Positions 51,868 to 61,805 of a stretch of 64,000 nt of DNA are shown here, one piece after another. The DNA comes from Anaplasma phagocytophilum str. Webster (GTDB lineage: Bacteria; Pseudomonadota; Alphaproteobacteria; Rickettsiales; Anaplasmataceae): positions 992,001 through 1,056,000 of the forward strand of contig NZ_LANS01000001.1 in the NCBI RefSeq assembly GCF_000964685.1, in the 5' to 3' direction. The notes beneath the pieces were generated by a model. It did not search any database. It was not told the origin of the DNA and was given only the letters and a program-made list of their open reading frames with translations. Position numbers and translations under genes: made by a program. Positions within the stretch are counted from its first letter, which is position 1. Each line of letters begins with the position of its first letter.

Positions 51868-52150
51868 GGGCTATTGGGCTATTGGGCTATTGGGCTATTG
51901 GGCTATTGGGCTATTGGCTATTGGGCTATTGGGCTATTGGGCTATTGGGCTATTGGGCTATTGGGCTATTGGGCTATTGGCTATTGGGCTATTGGGCTAT
52001 TGGGCTATTGGGCTATTGGGCTATTGGGCTATTGGGCTATTGGGCTATTGGGCTATTGGGCTATTGGGCTATTGGGCTATTGGGCTATTGGGCTATTGGG
52101 CTATTGGGCTATTGGGGGCTATTGGGCTATTGGGCTATTGGGCTATTGGG
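51868..52150. repeat. Octamer minisatellite, unit GGGCTATT, about 35 copies
   Basis: About 283 bases of head-to-tail GGGCTATT. Two units have lost a G (GGCTATT, near 51915 and 51980) and one has two extra G (near 52114). Since 8 is not a multiple of 3, all three forward frames stay open through it and repeat every 24 bases as GYWAIGLL. No ribosome site precedes it, so I regard these frames as by-products. Such an array is prone to slippage and is likely variable between isolates. Confidence 0.97.
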
Positions 52151-52215
52151 GATTTAGACCGCATTTCTAGTACGCTTGCAAAAGCGATGGAAAGAAAGGG
52201 GATGCTAAAAATGTA

Positions 52216-52374
52216 TTCGCAGACATCTACACATATATCACCATCTAGCTTTTGTAAGAAAGCTACGTGTAGAGATCTTCCATACAGTTATCCATGGTAT
52301 TTCCAGAATATTCCGTATTGCCCATTAGTTGTCTTAGTTCTATAGATTCGGCTCCGATGTTTTGGTGGGAGATT
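52216..52374. repeat. About 155-bp direct repeat flanking the octamer array, right copy
   Basis: Second copy of 51653-51812, 563 bases downstream. No gene recognised between here and miaB. Confidence 0.85.
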
Positions 52375-52690
52375 ACAATATCCGTATGTCCTTAATCTTA
52401 TTATAAGCAAGAGGCTATCAATCTAGGTGGAAAAAAAACAAAGCACTTCGATGAAAGGGCCTTTCGAATATTTTACGAGGCTTTGAAGCGCATACTTCGT
52501 GAATGTAGAAAATACGGTGATTGTCTGATATAGGAGCAATGACTCCCAGATAGTATGTTTGCCGTTTGGGTTGCTCGTCCGAGAGTTCAAGAATTACTAG
52601 GTTTCTGGCAAGTGGCACACTGGAACTTCGTGATTGTATTACTTGTTTATGTGGTATAGAATCGCGTTTTATTCTCCAAAAAAAGTTCTT

Positions 52691-54025
52691 ATGACAAGGG
52701 GTCTGTATATAGAGTCCTACGGGTGTCAGATGAATGTGTACGACGCTCTAATGATGGAAGATCTGCTAAGGCCTGTGGGCTATGCTGCAGTTTCGCGTCC
52801 AGAAGATGCTGACATAATATTGATTAATACTTGCCACATAAGGGAAAAGGCGTCTGAGAAGCTTTACTCTACCCTCGGGCGTATGCGCGTAATAAAAAAG
52901 GAAGAGTGTATTCTGATAGTTGCGGGTTGTGTGGCACAGGCTGAGGGCGAAGCTGTGTTTGAACGTGCGCCGTACGTGAATGTGGTTGTTGGGCCGCAGG
53001 GGCTGCATACTCTGCCAGAACTCATAATGAAGGTAAAAAGGGATAAGAAGCAGATCAACATAGAGTTCCCAGTGGTCTCTAAGTTTGACGCAATTTCAAT
53101 AGATAGAAAGGCTAATGGAGGGGTTTCTGCATATGTCTCCATTCAGGAAGGTTGCGATAAATTTTGTACTTTCTGTGTAGTACCTTATACAAGAGGGCCG
53201 GAGTATTCTCGTGATGTAGAAGCTATATTGGAAGAGGTAAAACAACTTACTGATAGAGGTACAAAGGAGATAGTCCTAATAGGGCAGAACGTTAATGCCT
53301 ACCATGGAACGTACAAAGGTAATGAGTGGGATTTAGGGAAGTTAATTCAAAAGGTATCACTAATAGACGGAGTTGAGAGAATACGGTACACAACCTCGCA
53401 CCCCAGGGATATGCATCCTTCTTTATATGAGGCTCATAGAGACGAGAAGAAACTGGCACCGTTTGTGCATTTACCCGTGCAGTCTGGTTCTGATGCGATA
53501 TTACGAAAGATGAATCGCAAGCACACTGCTGAAGAGTATCTTCGAGTGGTTGAGCAATTGAAAGACTCGAATAAAAATATGGCTCTGTCTTCAGATTTTA
53601 TAGTTGGTTTTCCTGGTGAGACTGAAAAAGACTTTGAAGAGACTATGAAGCTGGTAGAAAGCGTTGGCTTTGCCTTGTCGTATAGCTTTAAGTATAGCCC
53701 AAGGCCTGGTACTCCTGGTGCTGAGTATTCTAATCAGGTACCAGAGGAAGAGAAGAGCGCGCGTTTGGCTGCCTTGCAGGGCCTACTTACAAAACAGCAA
53801 TTGCAGTTCAATAAGAGTATGGAGGGCAGGGTAATGGATGTCTTAGTAGGTGATCCTAGTAGCATGCGGAGCGATAGGATTTTTGGAAAAAGTGAATATA
53901 CTCAGTCTATACACATATCGGCTCCAAGCGGATCAGAAGACTGTTTTAATAGGATGGTTAGGGTTGAAATACTGCATGGACGGCAGAATTCTCTGGAAGG
54001 GACTGTGTTGTCTAATGCAAACTAG
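52691..54025 (+). CDS. miaB: tRNA-2-methylthio-N6-dimethylallyladenosine synthase MiaB
   Basis: A 444-aa radical-SAM methylthiotransferase acting on i6A37 of tRNAs. The N-terminal domain has the auxiliary cluster cysteines (SYGCQMN, NTCHIREKA, VAGCVAQ). The radical-SAM motif C-x3-C-x2-C is in CDKFCTFCVVPYTRG near residue 155. A TRAM domain ends the protein. I chose ATG 52691 (MTRGLYIES) since family members start just before this block; the frame itself opens 19 codons earlier. Confidence 0.96.
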   Translation: MTRGLYIESYGCQMNVYDALMMEDLLRPVGYAAVSRPEDADIILINTCHIREKASEKLYSTLGRMRVIKKEECILIVAGCVAQAEGEAVFERAPYVNVVVGPQGLHTLPELIMKVKRDKKQINIEFPVVSKFDAISIDRKANGGVSAYVSIQEGCDKFCTFCVVPYTRGPEYSRDVEAILEEVKQLTDRGTKEIVLIGQNVNAYHGTYKGNEWDLGKLIQKVSLIDGVERIRYTTSHPRDMHPSLYEAHRDEKKLAPFVHLPVQSGSDAILRKMNRKHTAEEYLRVVEQLKDSNKNMALSSDFIVGFPGETEKDFEETMKLVESVGFALSYSFKYSPRPGTPGAEYSNQVPEEEKSARLAALQGLLTKQQLQFNKSMEGRVMDVLVGDPSSMRSDRIFGKSEYTQSIHISAPSGSEDCFNRMVRVEILHGRQNSLEGTVLSNAN

Positions 54026-54424
54026 CATTATTTTATTAGCGGACGTGTATTGTTTTGATCTAATCAGAGCTAAATCCATGAGTCGTACCACTACATTACT
54101 GTTATGACAGCATTGTTCTTTGGTTGCGATATTGTCGCTCATTAGTATTGCTTTTATGGGGGATACTGAGTAGGGAGGGAACGGCTTGCCATAAAAAGCT
54201 CTACAACTACTAAAGGTATAAAGAAGTTGTATTAGCAGGGGTTGATGCCGATTCTTCAACCGACAGGTCATCCCATCTTGAACCATGCGCTGGCTCAAGC
54301 AGATCAGGTTCAGCGGCCTGTTCTACGATGCAATGCTCGGAAGCTTGCATGATTCCGTTACGAAGCCTAGTTCGCGCCTTGGTATGACAGCGATTCGGTA
54401 AGTCAGACGTATCTACTCTATCAA
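54026..54424. other. Gene-free stretch with a possible gene tail
   Basis: About 400 bases after miaB. On the minus strand 54210-54461 is open and its end (PDLLEPAHG ... SVEESASTP) looks like an acidic disordered protein tail. The gene it would belong to is missing, and the frame start falls in the tandem repeat. Probably a relic. Confidence 0.4.
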
Positions 54425-54890
54425 GAGCTTCCCGCGCAGCATGCAAGCACCCAAGAGTCACTCAATGAGTTACTTCTGCCATGGATGCACCGATATCACT
54501 ACTGGATGCAGTATACGATTATGGCAATTCAACTGGCAGAAGTTAGCAATCATCCTTGCAGTAGTGCAATCATTTGACTCTAACACTGTACAACATCTGC
54601 AGTGCATGGAGGGAATGCAGGAGCTTCCCGCACAGCATGCAAGCATCCAAGAGTCACTCAATGAGTTGCTTCTGCCATGGATGCACCGATATCACTACTG
54701 GATACAGTTACAGATTATGGCAGTTCAGCTGGCAGCAGTTAGCAATCATTCTAGCAGTAGTGCAATCATTTGACTCTAACACTGTACAACATCTGCAGTG
54801 TATGGAAGGAATGCAGGAGCTTTCCGCACGGCACGCAAGCACCCAAGAATATCACTTAATGGTTACTTTCTCCCATGTGGTTGCACCTAT
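54425..54890. repeat. Tandem repeat, 196-bp unit, about 2.4 copies
   Basis: The GAGCTTCCCGC block recurs at 54425, 54621 and 54817, exactly 196 bases apart. Units 1 and 2 share over 90 percent by eye; the third fades out after about 70 bases. Each unit encodes a clean peptide on the plus strand (QESLNELLLPWMHRYHYW then Q-L-A-x-V-S-N-H), but 196 is not a multiple of 3, so the frame shifts by one at each unit and stops. It is likely a decayed repeat-domain gene. Confidence 0.9.
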
Positions 54891-55578
54891 ACATTATACT
54901 CTTGCAAACACAACCTTAATCCTATACAGCCAAGTATTACATTTTAGGACGCCACCTCTGGCAATTCATCCTATATGACCGCAGTGTTTGTATTTCAGCA
55001 GGTCTGAAGCCTGACGAAAGATTAGAGACGCACTGACACCCCAAAATCCGAAGGCATGACTCAATACAAGTGCTAACTACCTCTACAAAGTACACAAAAG
55101 CTTCTAAGCTCAAACAACCGGAATCCTCGGGGGATGGCAAGGCTTGTCCTAAGCGCAAACCATAAACCAGATTTATCTAGCACAAGCAAACTGGGAGGTC
55201 GAAGCTGTATTCTGAAACAAAGAGGAACCTTACTAGCTCAAGGCGCTAGATAAGGTGTGGCTTCGTTTAAAAATGACATAACTACGAACTTATCTCTGGA
55301 GATTCGAAACACATTACAACTTTTGATTATCCGGGTACTTAACCTATGTCGCAGAAATGCACTCGTCTGTATCAAATGAAAAATTCGCAGTTGTAGACCT
55401 TGATGTTTGCGAGATTTGCAATACGTTTATTCTAGACGTGTCCTCATGATAGCAGGAACTTTTACGGAGATATAACGCATTTATTAGCGGTATTTATCAT
55501 TACGAGCCAGATAGATGTTCAAGTAGTAGAACTCTGGAGCAGGTATACGCAACAATTGTCGGGAAGTTTTTTGGATGA
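54891..55578. other. Gene-free stretch
   Basis: About 690 bases. A plus-strand open frame from about 55435 runs into the 3' end of the MFS gene on the other strand; no start or ribosome site. No repeat or RNA gene recognised. Confidence 0.45.
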
Positions 55579-56898
55579 TCATCTATTTTCATTACTACGA
55601 GGAGAGCGTGTATATAGCATGAAATTAACCAGGAGATAGTAAAGTAAGGCCACTACAGACATAACTACTAGCATGTCTGATAACCTGTAGAATTGAGATA
55701 GCAGAGTTAAAATCAACACAATTATCCCAGAAAGCACGCACATGCACCCATTGACAAAAGCGCAGTACGTGGTGATTAGTCTTATATCTACCAACTCTCT
55801 TCCTGCAGAGAATGCTACCATGTGTCCTCCAGAGGCAAAACCGAAGATACTTGCCACGAGGCAAGCCGCATAGGCTACCCAGTTTTTTTCAGGATGTAAT
55901 GCTTCGACAGCCTGTATTAATGTAGTGACTAGCAGTAAGCTGCCGCTTTGAAGCAAACTGGATCCCCAAAAAATATGCTTACTTTTTACTTTGAGGAAAG
56001 AAGAATAAGCCCAGCAGAAAAAGGGAGCTCCTATAGCGAAGCCTGTCCACATGCATAAGGATGCCACACTACCTAGTGTTGCGCTTGCTTTGTATAATAA
56101 AACTCCTGCGACAGAGAAAAATATTCCAAACTCCATACCTCCTATTAGAGACACTAATACTACTCTAGAGTTAAATAGCATCTTGTATATAGAGCTAAGT
56201 ATGTCTGAGAATTTTATGTTCTTTTTCGCTGAGCAATACACTGCAGGATTACTAGCAGTGCATAAGATTGTAATAAATACCGTAAATTGAAAAGCTGCTA
56301 TTGACCATACCAGAAAATTAAAGTTTTGCTTTAAAAATTGTTCATAATATGTAGAAATATACCAAACTATGGCGTAGCACATGCTGTAGCTTGCTTGAGC
56401 AAAGCCAAACATAATTCCTGCAATAGATTCTTTAAAAAATCCATTGCATAGGTATCCAATCCCTATAAAAGCAAATGACGCTCCGAATGTTAAAAAAAAC
56501 TGCGAAACTGTAAGCATGATAGGAAAATTGAGATCATCAGTGTATATCTGTAGTACCATGCCAATGAAAACACACAAAGCTGCTGAAGGTAAGGAAAGCT
56601 TGGATCCTGCGTAGTCGATAATAGAACCTGAGAAAAGTTGAAACACAGAGAAAAGGCACATGTGCGTGAACAACAGTGTGGCAACTCTAACTTCACTGTG
56701 AAGTACTTCTTGACCAAAAGCTGTGTACATCCACTCAAAACAGCATATTGATAGTAACATCATCACCGCTGCAGCCCAGAAAATTCCTTGAGAATGTCTA
56801 ATGGGCATAAGAGGGGAATCCTTTCGTATGATAGCCATAAATCTTAGCTTTTTTGTAAAAAATCCGAACCTGTGAAAAGTACTCATGCTACTTTCCAC
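55579..56898 (-). CDS. MFS-family transporter
   Basis: A 439-aa protein with about 12 hydrophobic helices after an N-terminal stretch of about 35 polar residues. GSIIDYAGSKLSL stands in the place of the MFS loop 2-3 motif (G-x-x-x-D-x-x-G-x-x). A central cytoplasmic loop (KKNIKFSDILSSIYK) separates the two six-helix halves. It belongs to the group of poorly assigned MFS permeases common in Rickettsiales; the substrate is unknown. Several Met codons near the start make the exact start uncertain. Confidence 0.82.
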   Translation of the reverse strand: MESSMSTFHRFGFFTKKLRFMAIIRKDSPLMPIRHSQGIFWAAAVMMLLSICCFEWMYTAFGQEVLHSEVRVATLLFTHMCLFSVFQLFSGSIIDYAGSKLSLPSAALCVFIGMVLQIYTDDLNFPIMLTVSQFFLTFGASFAFIGIGYLCNGFFKESIAGIMFGFAQASYSMCYAIVWYISTYYEQFLKQNFNFLVWSIAAFQFTVFITILCTASNPAVYCSAKKNIKFSDILSSIYKMLFNSRVVLVSLIGGMEFGIFFSVAGVLLYKASATLGSVASLCMWTGFAIGAPFFCWAYSSFLKVKSKHIFWGSSLLQSGSLLLVTTLIQAVEALHPEKNWVAYAACLVASIFGFASGGHMVAFSAGRELVDIRLITTYCAFVNGCMCVLSGIIVLILTLLSQFYRLSDMLVVMSVVALLYYLLVNFMLYTRSPRSNENR

Positions 56899-58894
56899 GG
56901 TAAGCGCAGAATATATAGTATGTATTCACGATTTGCAGCAAACTCGTTAGTAAAATATACCTATTAAATAGCTGTAAGAAGCCTACACATACCTAGTTAC
57001 ACTACAAAGCATGGGGCAAACTTTTAAATGAGCTGTGGTGAAGCGCGCTTTTCTTATAAACTACAAGAAATAAATACGCTCTCAAACATCTGAGCAATCT
57101 GATTGAGAAGCACCGTAGTAAGCAGGTGGAGTTCTCGAGAATAATTCTGCGATCCTGCCCACTACTACACATATTCAATACTATATTTTCTATACCCTTA
57201 TCAGAGCGCAGCGGAATGCGCCAGTGAAAAGCCTATCCTGACTCTGATAACTATAAATTAGTAATACGTAAGGGAAGAAAAATAGGGTTTTCGGAAAATA
57301 ACTCCGCGACACTACACACAACAAGACCATATCGTATTGAACCGCATACAACAACCCTAAGAACATGCTGTATCTACTCAAATACTATATCTAGACTATT
57401 ATTAGAGTTAGTAGGAACAGCAGCAGGGAAGGGATTTTTCTGGGATGACTTAATCTATGGAGCAGCCTATGCTTCCAGCAGTAGTAGACGTTTTGAAATT
57501 TACAATGATGTCGCTTCAAAAGTTGTAAGGAATGCCATGCAATTCGCTATTGTGACATGTCGTATCATCGCTTTGGTAAAGCATAGAACGCTTTTTGATT
57601 AGATTGATTATTAGTGAGTGGTGCATCTAAGCTATTCAGGCAGCCATGCACTTGTACGTAAATTGCTGCATATATATTCAAAAATACACTTTATGATAAG
57701 TGCACGCGCATGTGCCGAAACTCATTCTAGAAGGCTAAACTCTGGCGATAAATACATATGCTTGCTTTGTAATCATACCACAAACCGATGCGGCAATGAC
57801 TATACTTTCAACGACATGAAGGTGTGGGAGGTTAGTTCAGTGATAATGCGCTAACATTATCTAAAACCTGTACGCAAATGGTGCTATCGTTGCTTACTGT
57901 ATTCTTCAAGAATGCTTTTTTCAAGGAGAAATAATCTAGTGCTAAGATATGGCAGTTATTTCGTATGATAAATGCTGCTATATAAAGTATTCCTTTAGCA
58001 TAGTAAGCAGCGATAAAAACAACAAAGGTTCTGCAGAATTAAGAATACATCAGTGTTGTATCCTACAATTTGTGATGCAAAGTATTCCGAAGATACAGAG
58101 GTAAAACATCATCATTCAAAGCAGGCTTTTTTGAGGAAGCTTTGAGGTCGAGAATAAAAGCTGCTATACCCGAATGTATGGTAATAACTACCAGTTTTTA
58201 TGATGCAATATACGCATTGAGTGTTGCATACGATAGACTATTTTGAAATGTGTAAAGTTACTCCAACGTCGCTTTGCGTATGTAAAATTGCCCATGTGCG
58301 CATCGTAAGTATCAGACCTAAGTTCTAGTAATGCTACTGAATTTTTATATACACTGCATTTTTATACACACGGCGGTTTCTGGATGTATATAGAGCTTTT
58401 ATGCACTTTTAGCTAGAGGCTACTTGGGGATGTTACTTGCATGAGCAGTTAAAGGCTATTAAGTGTGTGAATTAGAGAAATGATGGTTAATTCTGTGATA
58501 GCGATTCTGCTGACGAATTCGAGAAGTGATCGATGACATAAAGTGATCGATGACATAAAATACGATCTAGATGCGATGATAGAGTGCATCCTGCGGATGG
58601 TACTACTGGTATCCCTTTCGTGCAGTCTTATTGTTTTAATTCGTGCTCAGTTGTTCAGTGTAATGTGGTCTGCTACTTACCGTTGGGGGTCACTGTTGCC
58701 ATCTTTACGATTATAAAGCCGAGTATGCAGAATTATGTAATTTCTCATGTACTGTTGAACACTGGATCAGTAAAGAGCTATAGAAGCGCGGGAGTTTAGC
58801 AACAGTGTGACATAATAGTCAACTTTTCGCTGTTCTATTATTGCAGGCAACATAAGGGGAGAGTAAATTTACAGCGAGATAATAGAGGCAAGTA
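56899..58894. other. Gene-free region, 2.0 kb
   Basis: No gene I can support. Open frames at 57618-57854 and 58584-58799 lack ribosome sites. Short features: a doubled GTGATCGATGACATAAA block at 58527-58558, and loosely similar blocks near 57130-57200 and 57280-57330. The region may contain old relics beyond recognition. Confidence 0.5.
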
Positions 58895-59620
58895 ATGAAG
58901 CCATTTGTAATTCATAGGCGTAGCATCAGCCAAAGTACTAACTTAGATGCAATGGAATTAGCGGAGCAAGGTGCAGATTCAGGTACGGTGATTGTCGCTG
59001 ATGAGCAAAGTTCAGGTGTTGGTAGGCGCGGCAGACAGTGGTATAGCCCTAAAGGAAATCTATATTTTAGTATTGTTTTAAAGGAGCATTTGCATGTACC
59101 CACGCTTTCATTCGCTTGTGCCTTATCCGTGGGGATATCTCTTGAGCAAATTTTTTCCCAACATATAGAAAATTCAAAAATTCCAACTCTAAAATACAAG
59201 TGGCCAAACGACGTTTTTGTGGACAACAAGAAAATTTCTGGCGTACTGCTGCAGAGCAAAGTGCAGGGCCATTCTATACCCTGGATAGTATGTGGCGTAG
59301 GTGTGAATATATTGCATCATCCAGAATATGCGACCTCGATAAGCAGCTATATTCCAGATCTCAAATTGACCAATATAGAGCTGTTGGATGTGGTATTGGA
59401 AAATCTAGCTAAACTTCTCGATATATATTCTGCGTCAGGATTTGCTCCGCTAAGAAGTTTGTGGCTAAAGAAAGCGCATGCGCTAAACTCACACGTCTGC
59501 ATAACAACAAGCGATGGAATCACCCATGAAGGTACGTTTACCGATATTGGTCTTGACGGTTCTATAGTATTGAAATCTGGTGAAGATACCTTGAAGCTAG
59601 ACTATGGCTCGATGTTATAA
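58895..59620 (+). CDS. birA: Biotin-[acetyl-CoA-carboxylase] ligase
   Basis: A 241-aa biotin protein ligase that joins biotin to the carboxylase carrier protein. SQSTNLDAM, the biotin/AMP loop SSGVGRRGRQWYSP and KWPNDVFVDNKKISG are all present, with a short C-terminal domain (GLDGSIVLKSG). No N-terminal helix-turn-helix, so it is the enzyme-only form and not a repressor. ATG 58895 has GAGG about six bases upstream. Confidence 0.95.
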   Translation: MKPFVIHRRSISQSTNLDAMELAEQGADSGTVIVADEQSSGVGRRGRQWYSPKGNLYFSIVLKEHLHVPTLSFACALSVGISLEQIFSQHIENSKIPTLKYKWPNDVFVDNKKISGVLLQSKVQGHSIPWIVCGVGVNILHHPEYATSISSYIPDLKLTNIELLDVVLENLAKLLDIYSASGFAPLRSLWLKKAHALNSHVCITTSDGITHEGTFTDIGLDGSIVLKSGEDTLKLDYGSML

Positions 59621-59843
59621 TAGCCATAACGGGAACTATACTGCTATAAGCTGCGGGTTTGTGGAGAATGCATGATAAAGACAAGGGTTTGTTCTAAAAT
59701 CTCATGAGTACTACTGAGGCTTTATATACGATACGTTGGCCTTTGTGCTGTTAGTGGCAATTCCTGCCCAACTATTTTTACAATGTTTTTCCTGCGTACG
59801 TGACGAAGTTATCACATAGAAAGGAAGAGCACTTGCTCGCACT
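59621..59843. other. Short gene-free stretch before the repeat array
   Basis: About 220 bases after birA without recognisable features. Confidence 0.45.
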
Positions 59844-61200
59844 CAAAGGCAATTCACTCGGAATAGCTGAAGTGATAGTATAAAATCTGTGATACCTAAG
59901 TGGTGATAGATAGTGATGAGAAAAACGTTTTCTGAAACCAAGGGCAATCCACCCAATAGCTGACTAATTGGCATCAAAATTGGTAATATCTAAAGTTTCC
60001 ATGGATAGCGATTAGCAAAACCTCAACTCAGAGGTAATACGCCAGGTAGAAGCGGAGCAGTATATAAAAAATCTGTAACATCTCAGTGATTATAGTGACG
60101 AGCAAGGCGCTTGCTGAAACTTAAAGGCAATTCACCCAATAGCTGACTAATGGGCATCAAAACCGGTAACATCTAAAGTTCCCATGGGTAGTGATTAGAA
60201 AAACCTCAACTTGAATACGATGCAGCATGTGGCGTAAGGGGGAACTGTATGTGAGTTGATGGCATCTTTGATTATAGTGACGAGCAGGGCGCTTACGAAA
60301 ACTCCAAGGTTATCCACCTAGCAGTTGCTGAACTAGAACACCTCAATGATAATGATGATGCTGATGAGAAAAACGTTTTCCAAAACTTCAAGAAACCCCG
60401 CCAGTCATAGCTAAACTATACAAAAAGCTACAATACTTCAGTGGTCATATAGGTGAGAAAAACGTTTTCGGAATCCAAAGGCAATCGCCTAATAGCTGAA
60501 CTAAGTGCATCAAAACTGGTAACACCTAAAGTTTCCATGGGTAGTGATAAGAAAAATCCCAACTTGAATACGATGCAGCATGTGGTGTAAGGGGGAACTG
60601 TATGTGAGTTGATGGCATCTCTTATTATAGTGACGAGCAAGACGCTTGCTGAAACTTAAAGGCAATCTACCCAATAGCTGACTAATGGGCCTCAAAACCG
60701 GTAACACCTAAAGTTTCCATGGGTAGTGATAACGAAAACCTCAACTCAAAGGTAATACGCCATGCGGAAGCGGAGCAGTACATAAAATCGGTACAATCTC
60801 AGTGATTATAGTGACGAGCAGGGCGCTTACTAAAACTTAAAGGCTAAAGGCAATCTACCCGGAATAGCTGAAGTGATAGTATAAAATCTGTGATACCTAA
60901 GTGGTGATAGATAGTGATGAGAAAAACGTTTTCTGAAACTTAAAGAAACCCGCTAATCATATAATCATAGCTAAACTATACAAAAATCAGCAACACTTCC
61001 GTTATTCTAGTGATAAGCAAAACCCCAATACATAAACAATCTACCAGCAGTAGCTGAACTAGGAGAAGATAATTAGCAACGCTGTCATGATTATGGTGAA
61101 AACAAAGACACTCACTGACAATCCACCTAGAGCAATGGCGAAACTAACAACATCTCAATGATTATTATGATAAGAAAAACGCTGCCTGAAACTCAAATGG
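59844..61200. repeat. Degenerate repeat array, about 65-70-bp units in higher-order blocks
   Basis: Some 12-16 related blocks of the form GTGACGAGCA...GCTGAAACTTAAAGGCAAT...CACCCAATAGCTGA follow one another. Longer blocks also repeat: TAATGGGC...GGTAACACCTAAAGTTTCCATGG occurs about four times (near 59970, 60150, 60508, 60690), and an 80-base block at about 59853 recurs almost exactly at about 60850. GAGAAAAACGTTTTC is a recurring palindromic core. No reading frame is kept. Nothing in it suggests CRISPR: units vary and there are no unique spacers. Confidence 0.85.
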
Positions 61201-61805
61201 AGTTTACGCAACAGCCAAAAATGTCTATGTAAAGATGCAGATGTTGCTGCAAGTGGTACTTGTAACTTGTAAACTGGAAAAGCAAATATTTTTCTTGGTG
61301 CCGCCCTAAAAGCCTGAAAAATTTAAAGAAATGTTACTGCTCTAGTCATTCATAAAATGCAAATAGCCTACAGAAGGAGTATTTACTGCTATAGGCTTGA
61401 AAGTGCAATCGTTATTTACTATTTTTTATACATATCGCAGTACAGAGATTTTACGCGCTACGCCTGTGCATCATAGCCGTATTGCATCAATAAATTGTCG
61501 TTGCTACGCGGGAAAGCTGCTTAGCGCTTGACCATTTTTCATACACATTGTACCATCATAGCGAGTGTGGTGCTCATGAGAGTGCGTAGTGTTGCCGCCG
61601 GTTTCTCATGTTATAATCTTGCTGCCGTTTTGTGCAGAAGGAGGAGTAGTCTCGTTTTTTTCCAAAAGACAATGTGCTGGAGTGTCCCGGTGAGCCTCAA
61701 GGTTCTTGTGGGATTTGTGTGGGCTGTTGTATAAATACCACGTTCGAAGCTGTCCTAGTGTAATTCAGCATATGTTGAGGAAGTTGTTGCTATGAGGTTG
61801 ATGGT
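61201..61805. other. Gene-free stretch upstream of the edge gene
   Basis: About 600 bases. The promoter of the next gene should lie here. A hydrophobic 68-codon frame (61528-61734) is present, but I see no ribosome site for it. Confidence 0.45.

Noticed and set aside
51864-52345. Three long overlapping forward frames rich in GYWAIGLL
   Set aside because: They are a by-product of the stop-free octamer repeat. No ribosome site, and all three frames are open equally.
59844-61200. CRISPR array
   Set aside because: Units are degenerate, there are no unique equal-length spacers and no cas genes are nearby.
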